NCBI GenBank assembly: GCA_903832285.1
Contig: CAILAY010000168.1
Location: forward strand, 36,188 to 100,187
DNA length: 64,000 nucleotides
Direction: 5' to 3'
DNA from: an uncultured beta proteobacterium
GTDB lineage: Bacteria; Pseudomonadota; Gammaproteobacteria; Burkholderiales; Burkholderiaceae_C
Part shown: positions 26,830 to 36,767 of the stretch, piece after piece
How the letters are laid out: every line of letters begins with the position of its first letter
How positions within the stretch are numbered: the first letter of the stretch is position 1
Notes under the pieces: model-generated
Told to the model about the DNA's origin: nothing
The model's input: only the letters and a program-made list of their open reading frames with translations
The model's database searches: none
Made by a program: the position numbers and the translations under genes

Positions 26830-27585
26830 ATGCGTTTCGACGTCGTGACTCTTTTTCCCGAGATTTTTGCACCGTTTCTGACGACAGGAGTGACCCGGCG
26901 CGCTTTCGAATCGAAAGCAGTGGATGTGCGGTGTTGGAATCTCCGCGACTTTGCACAGGGAAACTATCGACGTGTCGACGATCGTCCGTTTGGTGGCGGA
27001 CCCGGCATGGTGATGATGGTCGAGCCGCTGGTGCAAGCGCTGACCGCTATCAAGGCCCAGCGTCAGGACCGGGCGCCGGTAATACTGTTTTCACCAATCG
27101 GCCAAACCTTGAATCACGCGAGCATCGAGCACTGGTCTGGCAGTGACGGTGCGGTGTTGATCTGCGGGCGGTATGAGGGCTTGGATCAGCGCTTCGTAGA
27201 CGCCCATGTGGACCAGCAGATCAGTTTGGGTGACTTTGTTCTCTCGGGTGGCGAGATTGCCGCCATGGCCCTGTTGGATGCTGTGGCGAGATTACAGCCG
27301 GGTGTACTGGGTGATGAGAGCAGTCACGAGTTGGACAGTTTCAATCCGGCGTTGGATGGTTTGCTGGATTGCCCCCATTACACCCGTCCTGAAAGCTGGG
27401 ATGGCGTTGCGGTGCCCCCGGTGTTGCTGTCCGGACACCACCAGCAGATCGAACGCTGGCGGCGGGACCGTCGGCTGGAAATCACGGCCAGGCGCCGTCC
27501 TGACTTGATCGAAAAGGCGCGGTCTGCGGGGCGACTCAGCATCCAGGACGAAACAGCTCTGAGGGCAATTCGCGGCACGCTATAA
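26830..27585 (+). CDS. trmD: tRNA (guanine-N1-)-methyltransferase TrmD
   Basis: 251 residues, standard length. Start [20 protein letters not shown] at ATG 26830 is family-typical; a longer frame from 26788 lacks homology. [14 protein letters not shown] is the conserved loop, and [13 protein letters not shown] and [15 protein letters not shown] form the trefoil-knot SAM site. It methylates G37 of tRNAs with G36, preventing +1 frameshifting. Middle gene of the rpsP operon. Confidence 0.97.
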   Translation: MRFDVVTLFPEIFAPFLTTGVTRRAFESKAVDVRCWNLRDFAQGNYRRVDDRPFGGGPGMVMMVEPLVQALTAIKAQRQDRAPVILFSPIGQTLNHASIEHWSGSDGAVLICGRYEGLDQRFVDAHVDQQISLGDFVLSGGEIAAMALLDAVARLQPGVLGDESSHELDSFNPALDGLLDCPHYTRPESWDGVAVPPVLLSGHHQQIERWRRDRRLEITARRRPDLIEKARSAGRLSIQDETALRAIRGTL

Positions 27586-27695
27586 TCCGCAGTTCTCGAT
27601 CCTCTGGTCGGCAGCTTCCTCCATCTGGGTTCAGTGCGTTGGAAGCCTTTGTGTCAATCCCGACGCCGGCGCGCCCAAGATCATTTAAGGAAATC

Positions 27696-28073
27696 ATGAA
27701 TCTGATTCAAACCCTGGAGCAAGAAGAAATTGCTCGACTCGGGAAAGTAATTCCCCATTTCTCCCCGGGCGACACGGTCATCGTGAGCGTGAACGTGGTT
27801 GAAGGTACGCGCAAGCGCCTGCAGGCCTATGAAGGTGTTGTCATTGCCAAGCGCAATCGCGGCCTGAATAGCGGCTTTATTGTGCGCAAGATCTCCAGCG
27901 GCGAGGGTGTGGAGCGCACGTTCCAGTTGTACAGCCCTTTGATTGCCAGCATCGAGGTCAAGCGTCGTGGCGACGTGCGCCGTGCCAAGTTGTACTATCT
28001 GCGTGACCGCAGCGGGAAGTCGGCGCGTATCAAAGAAAAGCTGCCGAACCGGGCCAAGGTGGTGGCTGCATAA
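27696..28073 (+). CDS. rplS: 50S ribosomal protein L19
   Basis: 125 residues. Start [20 protein letters not shown] at ATG 27696 with TAAGGAAATC just upstream; [20 protein letters not shown] and [20 protein letters not shown] are diagnostic. L19 sits at the 30S-50S interface. There is a 110-base gap from trmD, so a separate promoter or processing site is possible. An intrinsic terminator follows. Confidence 0.97.
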   Translation: MNLIQTLEQEEIARLGKVIPHFSPGDTVIVSVNVVEGTRKRLQAYEGVVIAKRNRGLNSGFIVRKISSGEGVERTFQLYSPLIASIEVKRRGDVRRAKLYYLRDRSGKSARIKEKLPNRAKVVAA

Positions 28074-28096
28074 AGCACTCGCCCCTGTTTAAGGAA

Positions 28097-28129
28097 GCCG
28101 CCACACCCCACGGGCCTGGCGGTTTTTTT
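28097..28129 (+). terminator. Terminator of the rpsP-rimM-trmD-rplS operon
   Basis: CCGCCA (28098-28103) pairs with TGGCGG (28117-28122), extended by a G-T and A-T pairs, followed by seven T. It ends 16 bases before the next gene's GTG. Confidence 0.85.
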
Positions 28130-28145
28130 ATAATCAGAACCCGCC

Positions 28146-28865
28146 GTGTCCCAATTTGCTTCGACGTCGCTGTCGTCCATCCCGAACTTCGATCCACGCA
28201 TGATCCCGGTGGTGGGAGTCGACACGCATTTACCGGCTGTGGCACATGAGTCGCTGCTTGCGCCTGCACTGCGGCAACGGTTTGTCAATCCGCCGAGTTG
28301 GACGCCGGAGGTGGTTTTGGAGAAACGCTATTCGAATCGAAGCGGCGCCACCAACGCATCGGTTCTGATACCGATCATGTTGCGGGGACCACGGCAGGAT
28401 CGGCCCACGGTGCTGCTGACACACCGCACGGCGCGCATGTCCACCCATTCCGGGCAGATCGCCTTCCCCGGCGGAAAGGCAGATCCAGAAGACGCAGACG
28501 CATCCGGCACCGCTTTGCGCGAAGCACATGAAGAAGTCGGCTTGGCGCCTGAATATGTGCAGGTGTTGGGGCAGTTGCCGATCTACATTACGGGCTCGTC
28601 TTTTGTCATCACGCCGGTGGTTGCGCTGGTGCGTCCCGGCTTCACCCTCGCTATCAATCCGATTGAGGTGGCGGATGTGTTCGAAGTGCCGCTTGAGTTT
28701 CTCATGAATCCATCGAACCACAGGCGACACGAGGTGCCATGGCAGGACACGACGCGTCAATGGTATTCCATGCCATACCGCGATCCCGAGTCCGGGAAGG
28801 AGCATTTCATCTGGGGCGCAACCGCGGGCATGCTGCGCAACTTCTACCGATTCTTGTCGGCATAG
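28146..28865 (+). CDS. Nudix hydrolase, coenzyme A pyrophosphatase type
   Basis: 239 residues. The Nudix box at ~109-131 (GGKADPEDADASGTALREAH then EEVGL) has the full acidic set. The preceding LLTHRTARMSTHSGQIAFPG is the CoA-specific UPF0035 motif. It splits CoA or oxidised CoA into 4'-phosphopantetheine and 3',5'-ADP. GTG 28146 is the start; in-frame ATG codons further in (28201) would drop part of the N-terminus. Its neighbour is a CobD-like membrane protein 40 bases downstream. Confidence 0.88.
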   Translation: MSQFASTSLSSIPNFDPRMIPVVGVDTHLPAVAHESLLAPALRQRFVNPPSWTPEVVLEKRYSNRSGATNASVLIPIMLRGPRQDRPTVLLTHRTARMSTHSGQIAFPGGKADPEDADASGTALREAHEEVGLAPEYVQVLGQLPIYITGSSFVITPVVALVRPGFTLAINPIEVADVFEVPLEFLMNPSNHRRHEVPWQDTTRQWYSMPYRDPESGKEHFIWGATAGMLRNFYRFLSA

Positions 28866-28905
28866 CCAACGGCTTCGACACCGCAGCAAACGCTATCATC
28901 GCTGC

Positions 28906-29892
28906 ATGAGTTTTTTCGCCATTGTGTTTGCCCTACTGCTGGAGCAGGTGCGCCCCTTGTCGCCTGTCAACCCGGTTCATGCCGGGCTTCGGGCCTGGTC
29001 CCGCTGGGTGCGGAGCAATTTCGACACTGGGCGCGCGCACCATGGCGGTTTTGCCTGGTCACTGGCGGTGATGCTGCCCTCAGTGGTCGCGCTGGCGATG
29101 CATTGGGTCCTGATTGTGTTCATGGGTTGGCCGTTCGCCATCGCCTGGAACGTGGTGGTGTTGTATTTCACCCTTGGCTTTCGGCAGTTCAGCCATCATT
29201 TCACCGACATCCGGGATGCGCTGGAGTTGGGTGACGAAGACCGTGCGCGGCAACTTTTGGCGCAGTGGCAGCAAGTGGACGCCAGCGATTTGCCAAAGCG
29301 CGAAATCGTGCGCCACGTGATTGAATACTCGGTGCTGGCCGCGCACCGCCATGTGTTTGGCGTGCTGTGCTGGTTTTCGTTGTTGGCGTCACTGGGGCTG
29401 GGTCCGATGGGCGCGGTGATGTACCGCTTGAGCGAGTTCGTGACCCGTTACTGGAAATACAAAAGTGCTACTGTGCAGCAGCCCGTGAGTCAGGCACTGC
29501 AGGCGGTGGCGACCCGTGTCTGGTGGATCATTGACTGGCTGCCGGCGCGCATAACCGCCCTGGGATTCGCGGTCGTCGGAAGTTTTGAGGATGCGATCGA
29601 TGCTTGGCGTTCACAGGCGCAGCGTGACGCGCAAGACAACGATGGCATCATCCTCGCGGCGACCGCCGGTGCGATCAACGTGCGGCTGGGCGGCGAGATT
29701 TTGAAGCCCGCCTTCGGACCGGGTGCGATACCGGGTCTGCAAGGTGGAGCGATCGAATCCGGGACCGAGTCCGCACCCGGGCGCGATCCCGAGTTGGCCC
29801 ATTTGCGCAGCGTTGTTGGACTGGTCTGGCGTTCGGTCGTGATGTGGCTGGTGCTGCTGGCACTGCTTACGCTGGCACGGCTGCTTGGCTAG
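28906..29892 (+). CDS. CobD/CbiB-family membrane protein
   Basis: 328 residues. Similar to the short CobD/CbiB-like proteins of Burkholderiales: N-terminal MSFFAIVFALLLEQVRPLSP, several helices (ALAMHWVLIVFMGWPFAIAW; FGVLCWFSLLASLGLGPMGA) and a C-terminal helix (SVVMWLVLLALLTLARLLG). True CbiB catalyses adenosylcobinamide phosphate formation, but no other cobalamin genes are here and the protein may serve a different role (AmpE-like topology is another option). GTAAAC-free leader of 40 bases; ATG 28906. Confidence 0.75.
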   Translation: MSFFAIVFALLLEQVRPLSPVNPVHAGLRAWSRWVRSNFDTGRAHHGGFAWSLAVMLPSVVALAMHWVLIVFMGWPFAIAWNVVVLYFTLGFRQFSHHFTDIRDALELGDEDRARQLLAQWQQVDASDLPKREIVRHVIEYSVLAAHRHVFGVLCWFSLLASLGLGPMGAVMYRLSEFVTRYWKYKSATVQQPVSQALQAVATRVWWIIDWLPARITALGFAVVGSFEDAIDAWRSQAQRDAQDNDGIILAATAGAINVRLGGEILKPAFGPGAIPGLQGGAIESGTESAPGRDPELAHLRSVVGLVWRSVVMWLVLLALLTLARLLG

Positions 29893-29919
29893 GCTGAAAG
29901 CTGATCGCTCCAGAAGTGA

Positions 29920-30873
29920 TCAATATCTTGGTTGCTGCGATAACTCCGAAAACAGCATGCTATATATTTTGTAGCGTCTGTCGCTGATTCCGCTTAGCCG
30001 CTCATCGGGTTGTATCGCAGCGATGACACCACAGGCGGGTTCGTGAAGATGGGTGCAGTTGTAGAACTTGCAGTTCTGCGCGTGCGCCGCGATGTCGGGC
30101 ATGCACTGCGCCAACTGCATCGGCGCGATGTGCTGCAATCCGAATTCCTGAAACCCAGGGGAGTCTATCAAGGCCGTGGTGTGTGCGGCGTCGACCCAAT
30201 ACAAGGTCGTACTGGTGGTCGTATGCTTGCCGGAATTGAGTGCCTGCGATATCTCCCCGGTAAGCACGGTGGCCTGTGGCACCAAGCGGTTGATGAGCGT
30301 ACTCTTTCCAGAGCCCGACGGACCGAGCACCAGCGTGGTTTTTCCGTTCAAATGTTGCAGCAACAAATTGCATGAGTTGTCGGCAATCGCGCTCGCATCG
30401 TCGCTTGCAGTAGATCGGGGTTTGAGCGCCAGCGGCAGCATTTCGTAACCCATGCGCCGGTACGGAGCCAGCCGCTGCCAGGCCTGCTCGAAGGGTTCAC
30501 GCAAATCGCTCTTATTGAGCGCGATGAGAGGAGTGATGGACTGCGCCTCGGCGGCAATCAGGGCACGCGATAACTGGCTCTCCGAATACTCTGGCTGGGC
30601 CGCGATCAGGATCAGGACCTGGTCTAGATTGGAGGCAAAAGATTTGGTGCGGACCTCGTCCTGCCGGTAGAAAATGTTGCGTCGCTCTTCGATCTTTTCT
30701 ATTGTGCCTTCGTCGGCAGATGGCAGCCAAAGGACGCGGTCGCCCACGACGCACTGGCTTTTCTTCCCCCGCGGATGGCAAATCAGACGATCGCCCTCAG
30801 GCGTTTCCACCAGCACGTGGCGGCCATAGCTGGCCACCACCAGTCCTGGGTCGAGAGCGATGCGCTCAACCAA
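29920..30873 (-). CDS. rsgA: Ribosome small-subunit-dependent GTPase A
   Basis: 317 residues. OB-fold first, then a circularly permuted GTPase: NKSD (120-123) precedes the P-loop GPSGSGKST (184-192), and DSPG (237-240) follows. The zinc site is C268-C273-H275-C281 (NCKFYNCTHLHEPAC). It releases RbfA and checks late 30S assembly. The likely start is TTG 30873, which overlaps the stop region of the upstream M48 protease gene by eight bases, indicating coupling. Confidence 0.93.
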   Translation of the reverse strand: MVERIALDPGLVVASYGRHVLVETPEGDRLICHPRGKKSQCVVGDRVLWLPSADEGTIEKIEERRNIFYRQDEVRTKSFASNLDQVLILIAAQPEYSESQLSRALIAAEAQSITPLIALNKSDLREPFEQAWQRLAPYRRMGYEMLPLALKPRSTASDDASAIADNSCNLLLQHLNGKTTLVLGPSGSGKSTLINRLVPQATVLTGEISQALNSGKHTTTSTTLYWVDAAHTTALIDSPGFQEFGLQHIAPMQLAQCMPDIAAHAQNCKFYNCTHLHEPACGVIAAIQPDERLSGISDRRYKIYSMLFSELSQQPRY

Positions 30874-32167
30874 GTTGCGGACTCATACGGGCCAGGCGCT
30901 CGGAAGCCGCGGGATGTGAGTAATAAACCCGCACGTACAGGGGATCTGGCGTCAGCGTGGATGCGTTGTCCTCGTATAGCTTGAGCAGGGCGCTGGCGAG
31001 TTCCGTTCCGCTGGTATGTGCTGCGGCGTAGGCATCGGCCTGGAACTCGTGTGTGCGTGAGAAGTGCGCAAACCAGGGTGAGACAAAAAAACTGAACACC
31101 GGCAGTGTCAGCACAAACAGCAGCAGTGCCAGCGCGTCCGTGGGCGCCTGCACGGTGGCCCAGAGTAATCCCACCAAGTTGGGCCGCACGCCAAGACCGG
31201 TGAAGAACCATGCCTGCGTGCTGAGCCAACCCAGCACGGCAAAACCGAGCAAACTCAAGGCAAACAGCGACAGCATGCGCTTGAGAACATGTTTGTGTTT
31301 GAAGTGGCCCAGTTCATGTGCCAGCACGGCGTCGACTTCTCCAGGCGAAAGCTTGGCCAGCAGCGTATCGAAAAAGACAACTCGTTTGGAAGCCCCATAA
31401 CCCGTAAAGTAGGCGTTGGCGTGGGCACTTCGCTTGCTGCCATCCATCACAAACAAGCCCTTGGCGGAAAAGCCGCAGCGCTGCATTAGCGTCGTCACGC
31501 GTGCCTTGATCGCTTCGTCTTCCAAAGGTTTGAATTTGTTGAATATCGGTGCGATGAAGGTCGGATAGATCAACAGCAGCAACAGGTTGAAGCCGGTCCA
31601 GACACACCAGGCCCACAGCCACCAGAGTTGACCCGCTGCGCCCATAAGCCAAAGGATCAATGCGGCCAGCGGCAAGCCGATCACCATGCCCAGCAGGGAA
31701 GACTTGGCCAGGTCGATCAACCAGAGTTTGAAGCTCATCTTGTTGAAGCCGAACTTCTCTTCAATCACGAAGGTCTGGTACAGCGTGAGCGGCAGATCCA
31801 GCGCGCTGCCGATCAGCACAAAGCCGCACAGCAGCGCGATTTGCTGTGCCATGCCGCCGCCCAGCCAGGAGAGCAGAATCTGGTTAAGGAAGTCGAGTCC
31901 GCCCAACAGCGTCCAACCCAGCAATGCTGCGGATCCCCATGCCAGTTCGAGCAGCCCGAACTGGGTCTTGGCAAGCGTGTAATCGGCGGCCTTCTGATGT
32001 GCGGCCAGACTGATGTTTTGTGCGAACGCGGCAGGAACTTGCGAGCGATGCTGCGCCACATGGCGAATCTGGCGCGAGGCCAGCCAGAACCGGGCCAGCA
32101 AGCCCAGGGCGAGCAGGGTGGAGAAAACGAGGGTGAACAGCAGGGAAGCAGAAAACGGAATCGGCAT
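30866..32167 (-). CDS. M48-family membrane metalloprotease (Ste24/CAAX protease-like)
   Basis: 433 residues. An N-terminal M48_N membrane region (helices ~8-28, 72-92, 106-126, 155-175, 182-202) comes before the zinc motif HELGH at 284-288, with the third ligand Glu in [10 protein letters not shown] (~360). The motif [19 protein letters not shown] is typical of Ste24-type proteases. Bacterial members degrade damaged or misfolded membrane proteins. ATG 32167 ([10 protein letters not shown]) is chosen because the longer frame runs into the divergent orn gene, whose start is only 37 bases away. Confidence 0.9.
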   Translation of the reverse strand: MPIPFSASLLFTLVFSTLLALGLLARFWLASRQIRHVAQHRSQVPAAFAQNISLAAHQKAADYTLAKTQFGLLELAWGSAALLGWTLLGGLDFLNQILLSWLGGGMAQQIALLCGFVLIGSALDLPLTLYQTFVIEEKFGFNKMSFKLWLIDLAKSSLLGMVIGLPLAALILWLMGAAGQLWWLWAWCVWTGFNLLLLLIYPTFIAPIFNKFKPLEDEAIKARVTTLMQRCGFSAKGLFVMDGSKRSAHANAYFTGYGASKRVVFFDTLLAKLSPGEVDAVLAHELGHFKHKHVLKRMLSLFALSLLGFAVLGWLSTQAWFFTGLGVRPNLVGLLWATVQAPTDALALLLFVLTLPVFSFFVSPWFAHFSRTHEFQADAYAAAHTSGTELASALLKLYEDNASTLTPDPLYVRVYYSHPAASERLARMSPQLG

Positions 32168-32204
32168 GGGCGCAGAGTGTAGGTCATCGACGACAATTGC
32201 GGCT

Positions 32205-32780
32205 ATGACTGAAAACCTCACACTCCTTGGAAAATCCGACCAAAACCTCGTCTGGCTCGATTGCGAGATGACAGGGCTTGAACCTGACGTTGATCGTCTG
32301 CTTGAACTCGCCGTGATCGTCACAGGCCCCAACCTGGAGCCGCGCATCGAAGGCCCGGTATTTGTGATCCATCAGTCTGATGAACAATTGGACAAGATGG
32401 ACGCCTGGAACAAGGGAACCCACGGAAAAAGCGGACTGATCGAGAGGGTGAAAGCGTCCACCGTCACCGAAGTCGAAGCCGAGGCCTTGACGATCGCCTT
32501 CCTCAGCCAGTACGTCCCGAAGAACGGCTCGCCGATGTGCGGAAACAGCATCAGTCAGGACCGGCGTTTTCTGGTGAAGTACATGCCCAAACTGGAAGCG
32601 TTCTTCCATTACCGCAACATCGATGTCAGCACCCTCAAGGAACTGGCCAAACGTTGGCGCCCCGACGTGTACAGCAGCTTCAAGAAGCAGCAGCGCCACA
32701 CCGCGTTGGCCGACGTGCATGAATCCATCGATGAGCTGGTGCACTATCGTGCCAATTTCATCCGGATGACTCCTGATTAG
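32205..32780 (+). CDS. orn: Oligoribonuclease
   Basis: 191 residues. DEDDh exonuclease: WLDCEMTG (Asp19, Glu21), ISQDRRFL (Asp) and [12 protein letters not shown] (His and Asp). It degrades 2-5-nt RNAs and also pGpG, the end product of c-di-GMP breakdown by EAL enzymes such as the one at 18501-21512. ATG 32205 gives the normal N-terminus [19 protein letters not shown]. Confidence 0.95.
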   Translation: MTENLTLLGKSDQNLVWLDCEMTGLEPDVDRLLELAVIVTGPNLEPRIEGPVFVIHQSDEQLDKMDAWNKGTHGKSGLIERVKASTVTEVEAEALTIAFLSQYVPKNGSPMCGNSISQDRRFLVKYMPKLEAFFHYRNIDVSTLKELAKRWRPDVYSSFKKQQRHTALADVHESIDELVHYRANFIRMTPD

Positions 32781-32982
32781 GTGTAAACCCGAATCTGTGC
32801 CATAATCATCGACTGTGCTTGAAATTCAAGCCTGAGTGCGCATCTCCCTTCACACCTGGGACTCCAAAAATGGAGTCAACCGCGCCGGACCACCGGCGCT
32901 GAGCTTCGGTTGATGGTTGATGTTTTATAACCATTGACGGAGCACCCGCACAACAGTTGCGGCGCTCGCGTGTGAGTATTAA
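32781..32982 (+). promoter_or_regulatory. Structured leader of the RNA helicase gene
   Basis: A 202-base gap with a -10-like CATAAT near 32801. Two clear hairpins: GACTCC-AAAAAT-GGAGTC (32860-32877) and GCGCCGG-ACCA-CCGGCGC (32882-32899). No T-run follows either. A long structured 5' leader is common for cold-induced DEAD-box helicase genes; that role here is inference. Confidence 0.45.
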
Positions 32983-34851
32983 ATGACCGACTCTTTTGAC
33001 GTTGTGGGCGCCCTTGCGCCTGCGCAAATTGTTTCCACCGATTCGTTTGCTGCCGAGGCCCATGTCCAGGCGGCACCGGATCTTTCGGAGCCCACGGAAG
33101 TGCTGAGCGAACTTGTGGCGCCCGTGGTGGATACGACACCCAATGGCTTCGCGCTGATGGGGTTGGCGCCCGAATTGCTTCACGCAGTGGCCGATCTGGG
33201 ATTTACGCAGCCCACCACCGTGCAGATCAAGACCATTCCACTCGCGATGCAGGCACACGGTCAGGAAAAGACAAGCTTGCGCTTTACCGACCTGATGGTT
33301 TCCAGTCAGACCGGCAGCGGCAAGACCGCTGCCTTCTTGCTGCCCGTGCTACACACGCTACTAGAACAGGAGGCCGACGCACAAGCCAAGGAGCGCGCCC
33401 AATTCGAGCGCGCCGTGGCCGAGGCTGCAGCCAAGGGTGAGGCTCCTCCGAAGCGTGACAAACGCAAGGACCCCACGAATCCCCGCAATTTCAAGCCAGC
33501 CGCACCTGGCGCGCTCATCCTGTGCCCCACACGCGAACTGGCGCAGCAGGTTGCGCACGACGCGATCGACTTGGTGAAGCATTGCCGTGGCCTGCGCATA
33601 GCCAACGTCGTTGGCGGCATGCCTTATCAATTGCAGATTGCCAAGCTGCAAAACGCCAATTTGGTGGTTGCAACGCCTGGCCGCCTGCTGGACCTGCAAC
33701 GCTCCATGCAGATCAAGTTGGACAAGGTGCAGTTCCTGGTGGTGGATGAAGCCGACCGCATGCTGGATCTGGGCTTCTCCGACGATCTCGCCGAAGTGAA
33801 TCAGCTCACCATCGAGCGCAAGCAAACCATGATGTTCAGCGCCACTTTCGCGCCACGCATCCAGCAGTTGGCGCAGCGTGTGATGCGCGAACCCCAGCGC
33901 GTGCAGATCGACTCGCCACAGGAAAAGCACCAGAACATCAAACAAATCCTGTTCTGGGCCGACAACCTGCAGCACAAGCGCAAGTTGCTCGACCACTGGC
34001 TGCGCGACACGACGATGGCGCAGGCGATCGTGTTTTCCAGCACGCAAATTGAGTGCGATGGGCTGGCCAACGACTTGCAGCAGGACGGCTTTTCCGCCGT
34101 GGCGCTGCACGGTGCCCTGAGCCAGGGCTTGCGCAACCGCAGGCTGATGGCTTTCAGAGATGGCCAGGTGCAGATCCTGGTGGCAACTGATGTCGCCGCC
34201 CGCGGTCTGGATGTGCCTAGCGTGAGCCATGTGTTCAACTTCGGCCTGCCGATGAAGGCAGAAGACTATACGCACCGCATCGGTCGCACCGGTCGTGCTG
34301 GACGCGACGGCGTGGCTGTGACCATGGCCGAACTGCGCGACCGTCGCCGCATCTTCGATATTGAGGCATTTACCCGTCAGCCGTTCAAGTCGGAGGTGAT
34401 TCCCGGTCTGGAACCCAAAGCGCGCATTCCTGATTCACGCCCCGGCGGTAACTTCAGCGACCGCGAACACAGGGGTGGCAATGACCGCTTCTCGCGCGAC
34501 AGCCGACCGCCAAGCCGTGGTGGCTTCGCGGGTAGACCCAGCGGCGGCTTCGGTGGCGGATTCAACGACCGCAATGCCCGCGGCCCGGCAGCCGACGCAC
34601 AACGCGGTTTCCCCGGCAACAACAGACCTTCGTTCGCCCCGCGTGGCGAGTCGAATTTCGGTGGTCGGGATGCAGCCCCGCGGGAGGGTCAAGGATTTGA
34701 ACGCAAGGGTGGTTACGGTGGCAACGCCGGACCGGCCGATGGGTTTGCACCGCGTTCCGAATATGCACCGCGCAAGCCGGCGTTTGGCAAACCCACGCAC
34801 GGCGGCGGCAAGGTGTTTGTGCCGCGCGATGCGAAGAAGTCGTTCCGCTAA
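32983..34851 (+). CDS. DEAD-box ATP-dependent RNA helicase, RhlE-like
   Basis: 622 residues. Helicase core: Q-motif (GFTQPTTVQIKTIP), motif I SSQTGSGKT (~107-115), PTRELAQQ, VVDEADRMLDLGF (DEAD at 255-258), FSATF, ATDVAARGLDVPSVSHV and HRIGRTGRAGRDG. Between motifs I and Ia there is a charged insert of ~45 residues (128-173) rich in Glu, Lys and Ala. The C-terminal ~150 residues are Gly/Arg/Phe-rich (RGG-like), likely an RNA-binding tail. Such helicases help ribosome assembly and RNA turnover in the cold. An extra N-terminal region of ~50 acidic residues precedes the core. ATG 32983 follows the structured leader. Confidence 0.9.
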   Translation: MTDSFDVVGALAPAQIVSTDSFAAEAHVQAAPDLSEPTEVLSELVAPVVDTTPNGFALMGLAPELLHAVADLGFTQPTTVQIKTIPLAMQAHGQEKTSLRFTDLMVSSQTGSGKTAAFLLPVLHTLLEQEADAQAKERAQFERAVAEAAAKGEAPPKRDKRKDPTNPRNFKPAAPGALILCPTRELAQQVAHDAIDLVKHCRGLRIANVVGGMPYQLQIAKLQNANLVVATPGRLLDLQRSMQIKLDKVQFLVVDEADRMLDLGFSDDLAEVNQLTIERKQTMMFSATFAPRIQQLAQRVMREPQRVQIDSPQEKHQNIKQILFWADNLQHKRKLLDHWLRDTTMAQAIVFSSTQIECDGLANDLQQDGFSAVALHGALSQGLRNRRLMAFRDGQVQILVATDVAARGLDVPSVSHVFNFGLPMKAEDYTHRIGRTGRAGRDGVAVTMAELRDRRRIFDIEAFTRQPFKSEVIPGLEPKARIPDSRPGGNFSDREHRGGNDRFSRDSRPPSRGGFAGRPSGGFGGGFNDRNARGPAADAQRGFPGNNRPSFAPRGESNFGGRDAAPREGQGFERKGGYGGNAGPADGFAPRSEYAPRKPAFGKPTHGGGKVFVPRDAKKSFR

Positions 34852-35014
34852 CTGGCTCCCGCTCGCGACTATTGCTGGCGCTCGGTTCGGGGCTTGTCAC
34901 TTCGTGCAGTGCGCTGGCTCCAGACGGGCCATGCACTCGCTCAGATCTCGAAGAGACGGCGCGACATGCTTGCAGTGGTCCGGCGCGGTCGTGGGTCGAA
35001 CAGGGCGCGTATGA

Positions 35015-35050
35015 AAAATGCAGGCAGGTCGAGCGACCTGCCTGCATTTT
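35015..35050. terminator. Bidirectional terminator between helicase and gabD
   Basis: Perfect 17-bp inverted repeat: AAAATGCAGGCAGGTCG at 35015-35031 and its complement at 35034-35050, loop of two bases. A-tract on the left and T-tract on the right allow termination in both directions, serving the convergent genes. Confidence 0.88.
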
Positions 35051-35060
35051 CATGCTGTGC

Positions 35061-36539
35061 CTATTTCAGGATGTCCCCGATGCACAGGTATTTGATTTCC
35101 ACGTAGTCATCCATGCCGTGGTGCGAGCCTTCACGGCCCAAACCGGATTGTTTTACGCCACCAAAGGGAACGTGTTCCGTGGCCAGTATGCCGACGTTGA
35201 TTCCCACCATGCCGTACTCCAGTGCTTCACTCACGCGAAAGATGCGGCCCACGTCGCGGCTGTAGAAATAGCTGGCCAGACCGAACTCAGTGTTGTTCGC
35301 TGCATCAATCGCATCCTGCTCGGTCTTGAATCGGAACACCGGAGCGAACGGGCCGAAGGTTTCCTCCTTCGCGCACAGCATGTCGGGGCTGGCACCGGCG
35401 ATCACTGTCGGCTCAAAAAATTGCCCCACCAACCTCTTTCCACCAACAACGACGGTGCCGCCTTTGGCGATCGCATCAGCCACGTGGCGCTGTACCTTTT
35501 CAACGGCGGCGTCCTCGATCAACGGACCCTGGACCACGCCTTCCTCGAAGCCGTTGCCCACTTTCAGCCCTTTGACCTTGGCAGCAAATTTGGTCACAAA
35601 CTGGTCGTACACGCCGTCCTGAACATAGAAGCGGTTCGCGCAGACGCAGGTCTGCCCCGCGTTGCGGTATTTGCTGGCCATCGCACCCTCGACCGCTGAA
35701 TCGATATCGGCGTCGTCGAACACGATGAAGGGCGCGTTGCCTCCAAGTTCAAGCGACATTTTCTTCACGGTCGGCGCGGATTGCGCCATCAGAATGCGGC
35801 CCACTTCGGTGGATCCGGTAAAGCTGATGTGGCGCACGACCGGGCTTTCGCACAGCACCTTGCCGACGGCGATGGACTGACTTGCATCGGCGGTGATCAT
35901 GTTGAGCACTCCCGCTGGGATACCGGCGCGCAGTGCCAACTCAGCCGCTGCCAGGGCCGTGAGCGGCGTGAGTTCTGCGGGCTTGATGATGACGCTGCAA
36001 CCTGCGGCCAAAGCGGGTGCGACCTTGCGCGTGATCATGGCGAGCGGGAAATTCCAGGGCGTGATGGCGGCGCAGACGCCGATGGGTTGTTTGATCACCA
36101 TGAGGCGGCGGTTGTTGTCGAACTGCGGCAATGTTTCGCCGTTCACGCGCTTGGCTTCTTCGGCAAACCATTCGACAAAACTGGCACCGTACGCGACTTC
36201 GCCCTTGGCCTCGGCAAACGGTTTTCCCTGCTCAGAGGTCATGATGCGGCCCAGGTCCTCCTGGTTCGCCATCAGCAGGTCGAACCACTTGCGCAGGATG
36301 ATGCTGCGCTCCTTCGCGGTCTTGCTGCGCCATGCCGGCCAGGCCGCATTGGCTGCAGCGATAGCCACGTGCGCGTCGGCCGCACCGAGGTTGGCGACGT
36401 CGGCCAGCTTCAATCCGGTGGCCGGATCCAGAATGTCGAAGCGACTGGAACCGACAACCCACTGGCCGTTGATCAACGCATCGGTCTTGAGCAGACTGGG
36501 GTCCTTGAGCAGGGAGAGGGGCGAAGTTTTCATGTCCAT
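35061..36539 (-). CDS. gabD: NAD(P)-dependent succinate-semialdehyde dehydrogenase
   Basis: 492 residues, aldehyde dehydrogenase superfamily. Oxidises succinate semialdehyde to succinate (GABA or 4-hydroxybutyrate breakdown). Visible: ITPWNFPLAMITRKVAPALAAG, SFTGSTEVGRILM, catalytic Glu in LELGGNAPF and nucleophile Cys in NAGQTCVCANRF; the CVC spacing and PFGGVKQSGLGREG ending fit GabD. Start at ATG 36539 (MDMKTSPLSLLKD); 36533 is an alternative and the longer frame to 36614 is not conserved. The exact substrate is inferred from family resemblance. Confidence 0.87.
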   Translation of the reverse strand: MDMKTSPLSLLKDPSLLKTDALINGQWVVGSSRFDILDPATGLKLADVANLGAADAHVAIAAANAAWPAWRSKTAKERSIILRKWFDLLMANQEDLGRIMTSEQGKPFAEAKGEVAYGASFVEWFAEEAKRVNGETLPQFDNNRRLMVIKQPIGVCAAITPWNFPLAMITRKVAPALAAGCSVIIKPAELTPLTALAAAELALRAGIPAGVLNMITADASQSIAVGKVLCESPVVRHISFTGSTEVGRILMAQSAPTVKKMSLELGGNAPFIVFDDADIDSAVEGAMASKYRNAGQTCVCANRFYVQDGVYDQFVTKFAAKVKGLKVGNGFEEGVVQGPLIEDAAVEKVQRHVADAIAKGGTVVVGGKRLVGQFFEPTVIAGASPDMLCAKEETFGPFAPVFRFKTEQDAIDAANNTEFGLASYFYSRDVGRIFRVSEALEYGMVGINVGILATEHVPFGGVKQSGLGREGSHHGMDDYVEIKYLCIGDILK

Positions 36540-36767
36540 GGCGTGGCCTGAAGTAGTGACTGTGAGTGGTGACTGTGAATAATTTGGATCGCATGCAGCG
36601 CAGTCCAGGCACAAGCATAGCCGTTTCGATTGCCCGGCGCAGTGCCGCTTGCGGGCGGCATGACGGCGCCACCGTCAGGACTGATTTGCTACGCTTGCCC
36701 TTGTTAAAATCGAAGCGACCCATCCGGCCAAGACCGCTGCACTCGCCCGCGAGCGCGCCAAGGAACT

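Noticed and set aside
36540..36614. Upstream extension of gabD
   Set aside because: Extra residues (MCLDCAACDPNYSQSP...) are not part of the family and ATG 36539 fits the conserved N-terminus.
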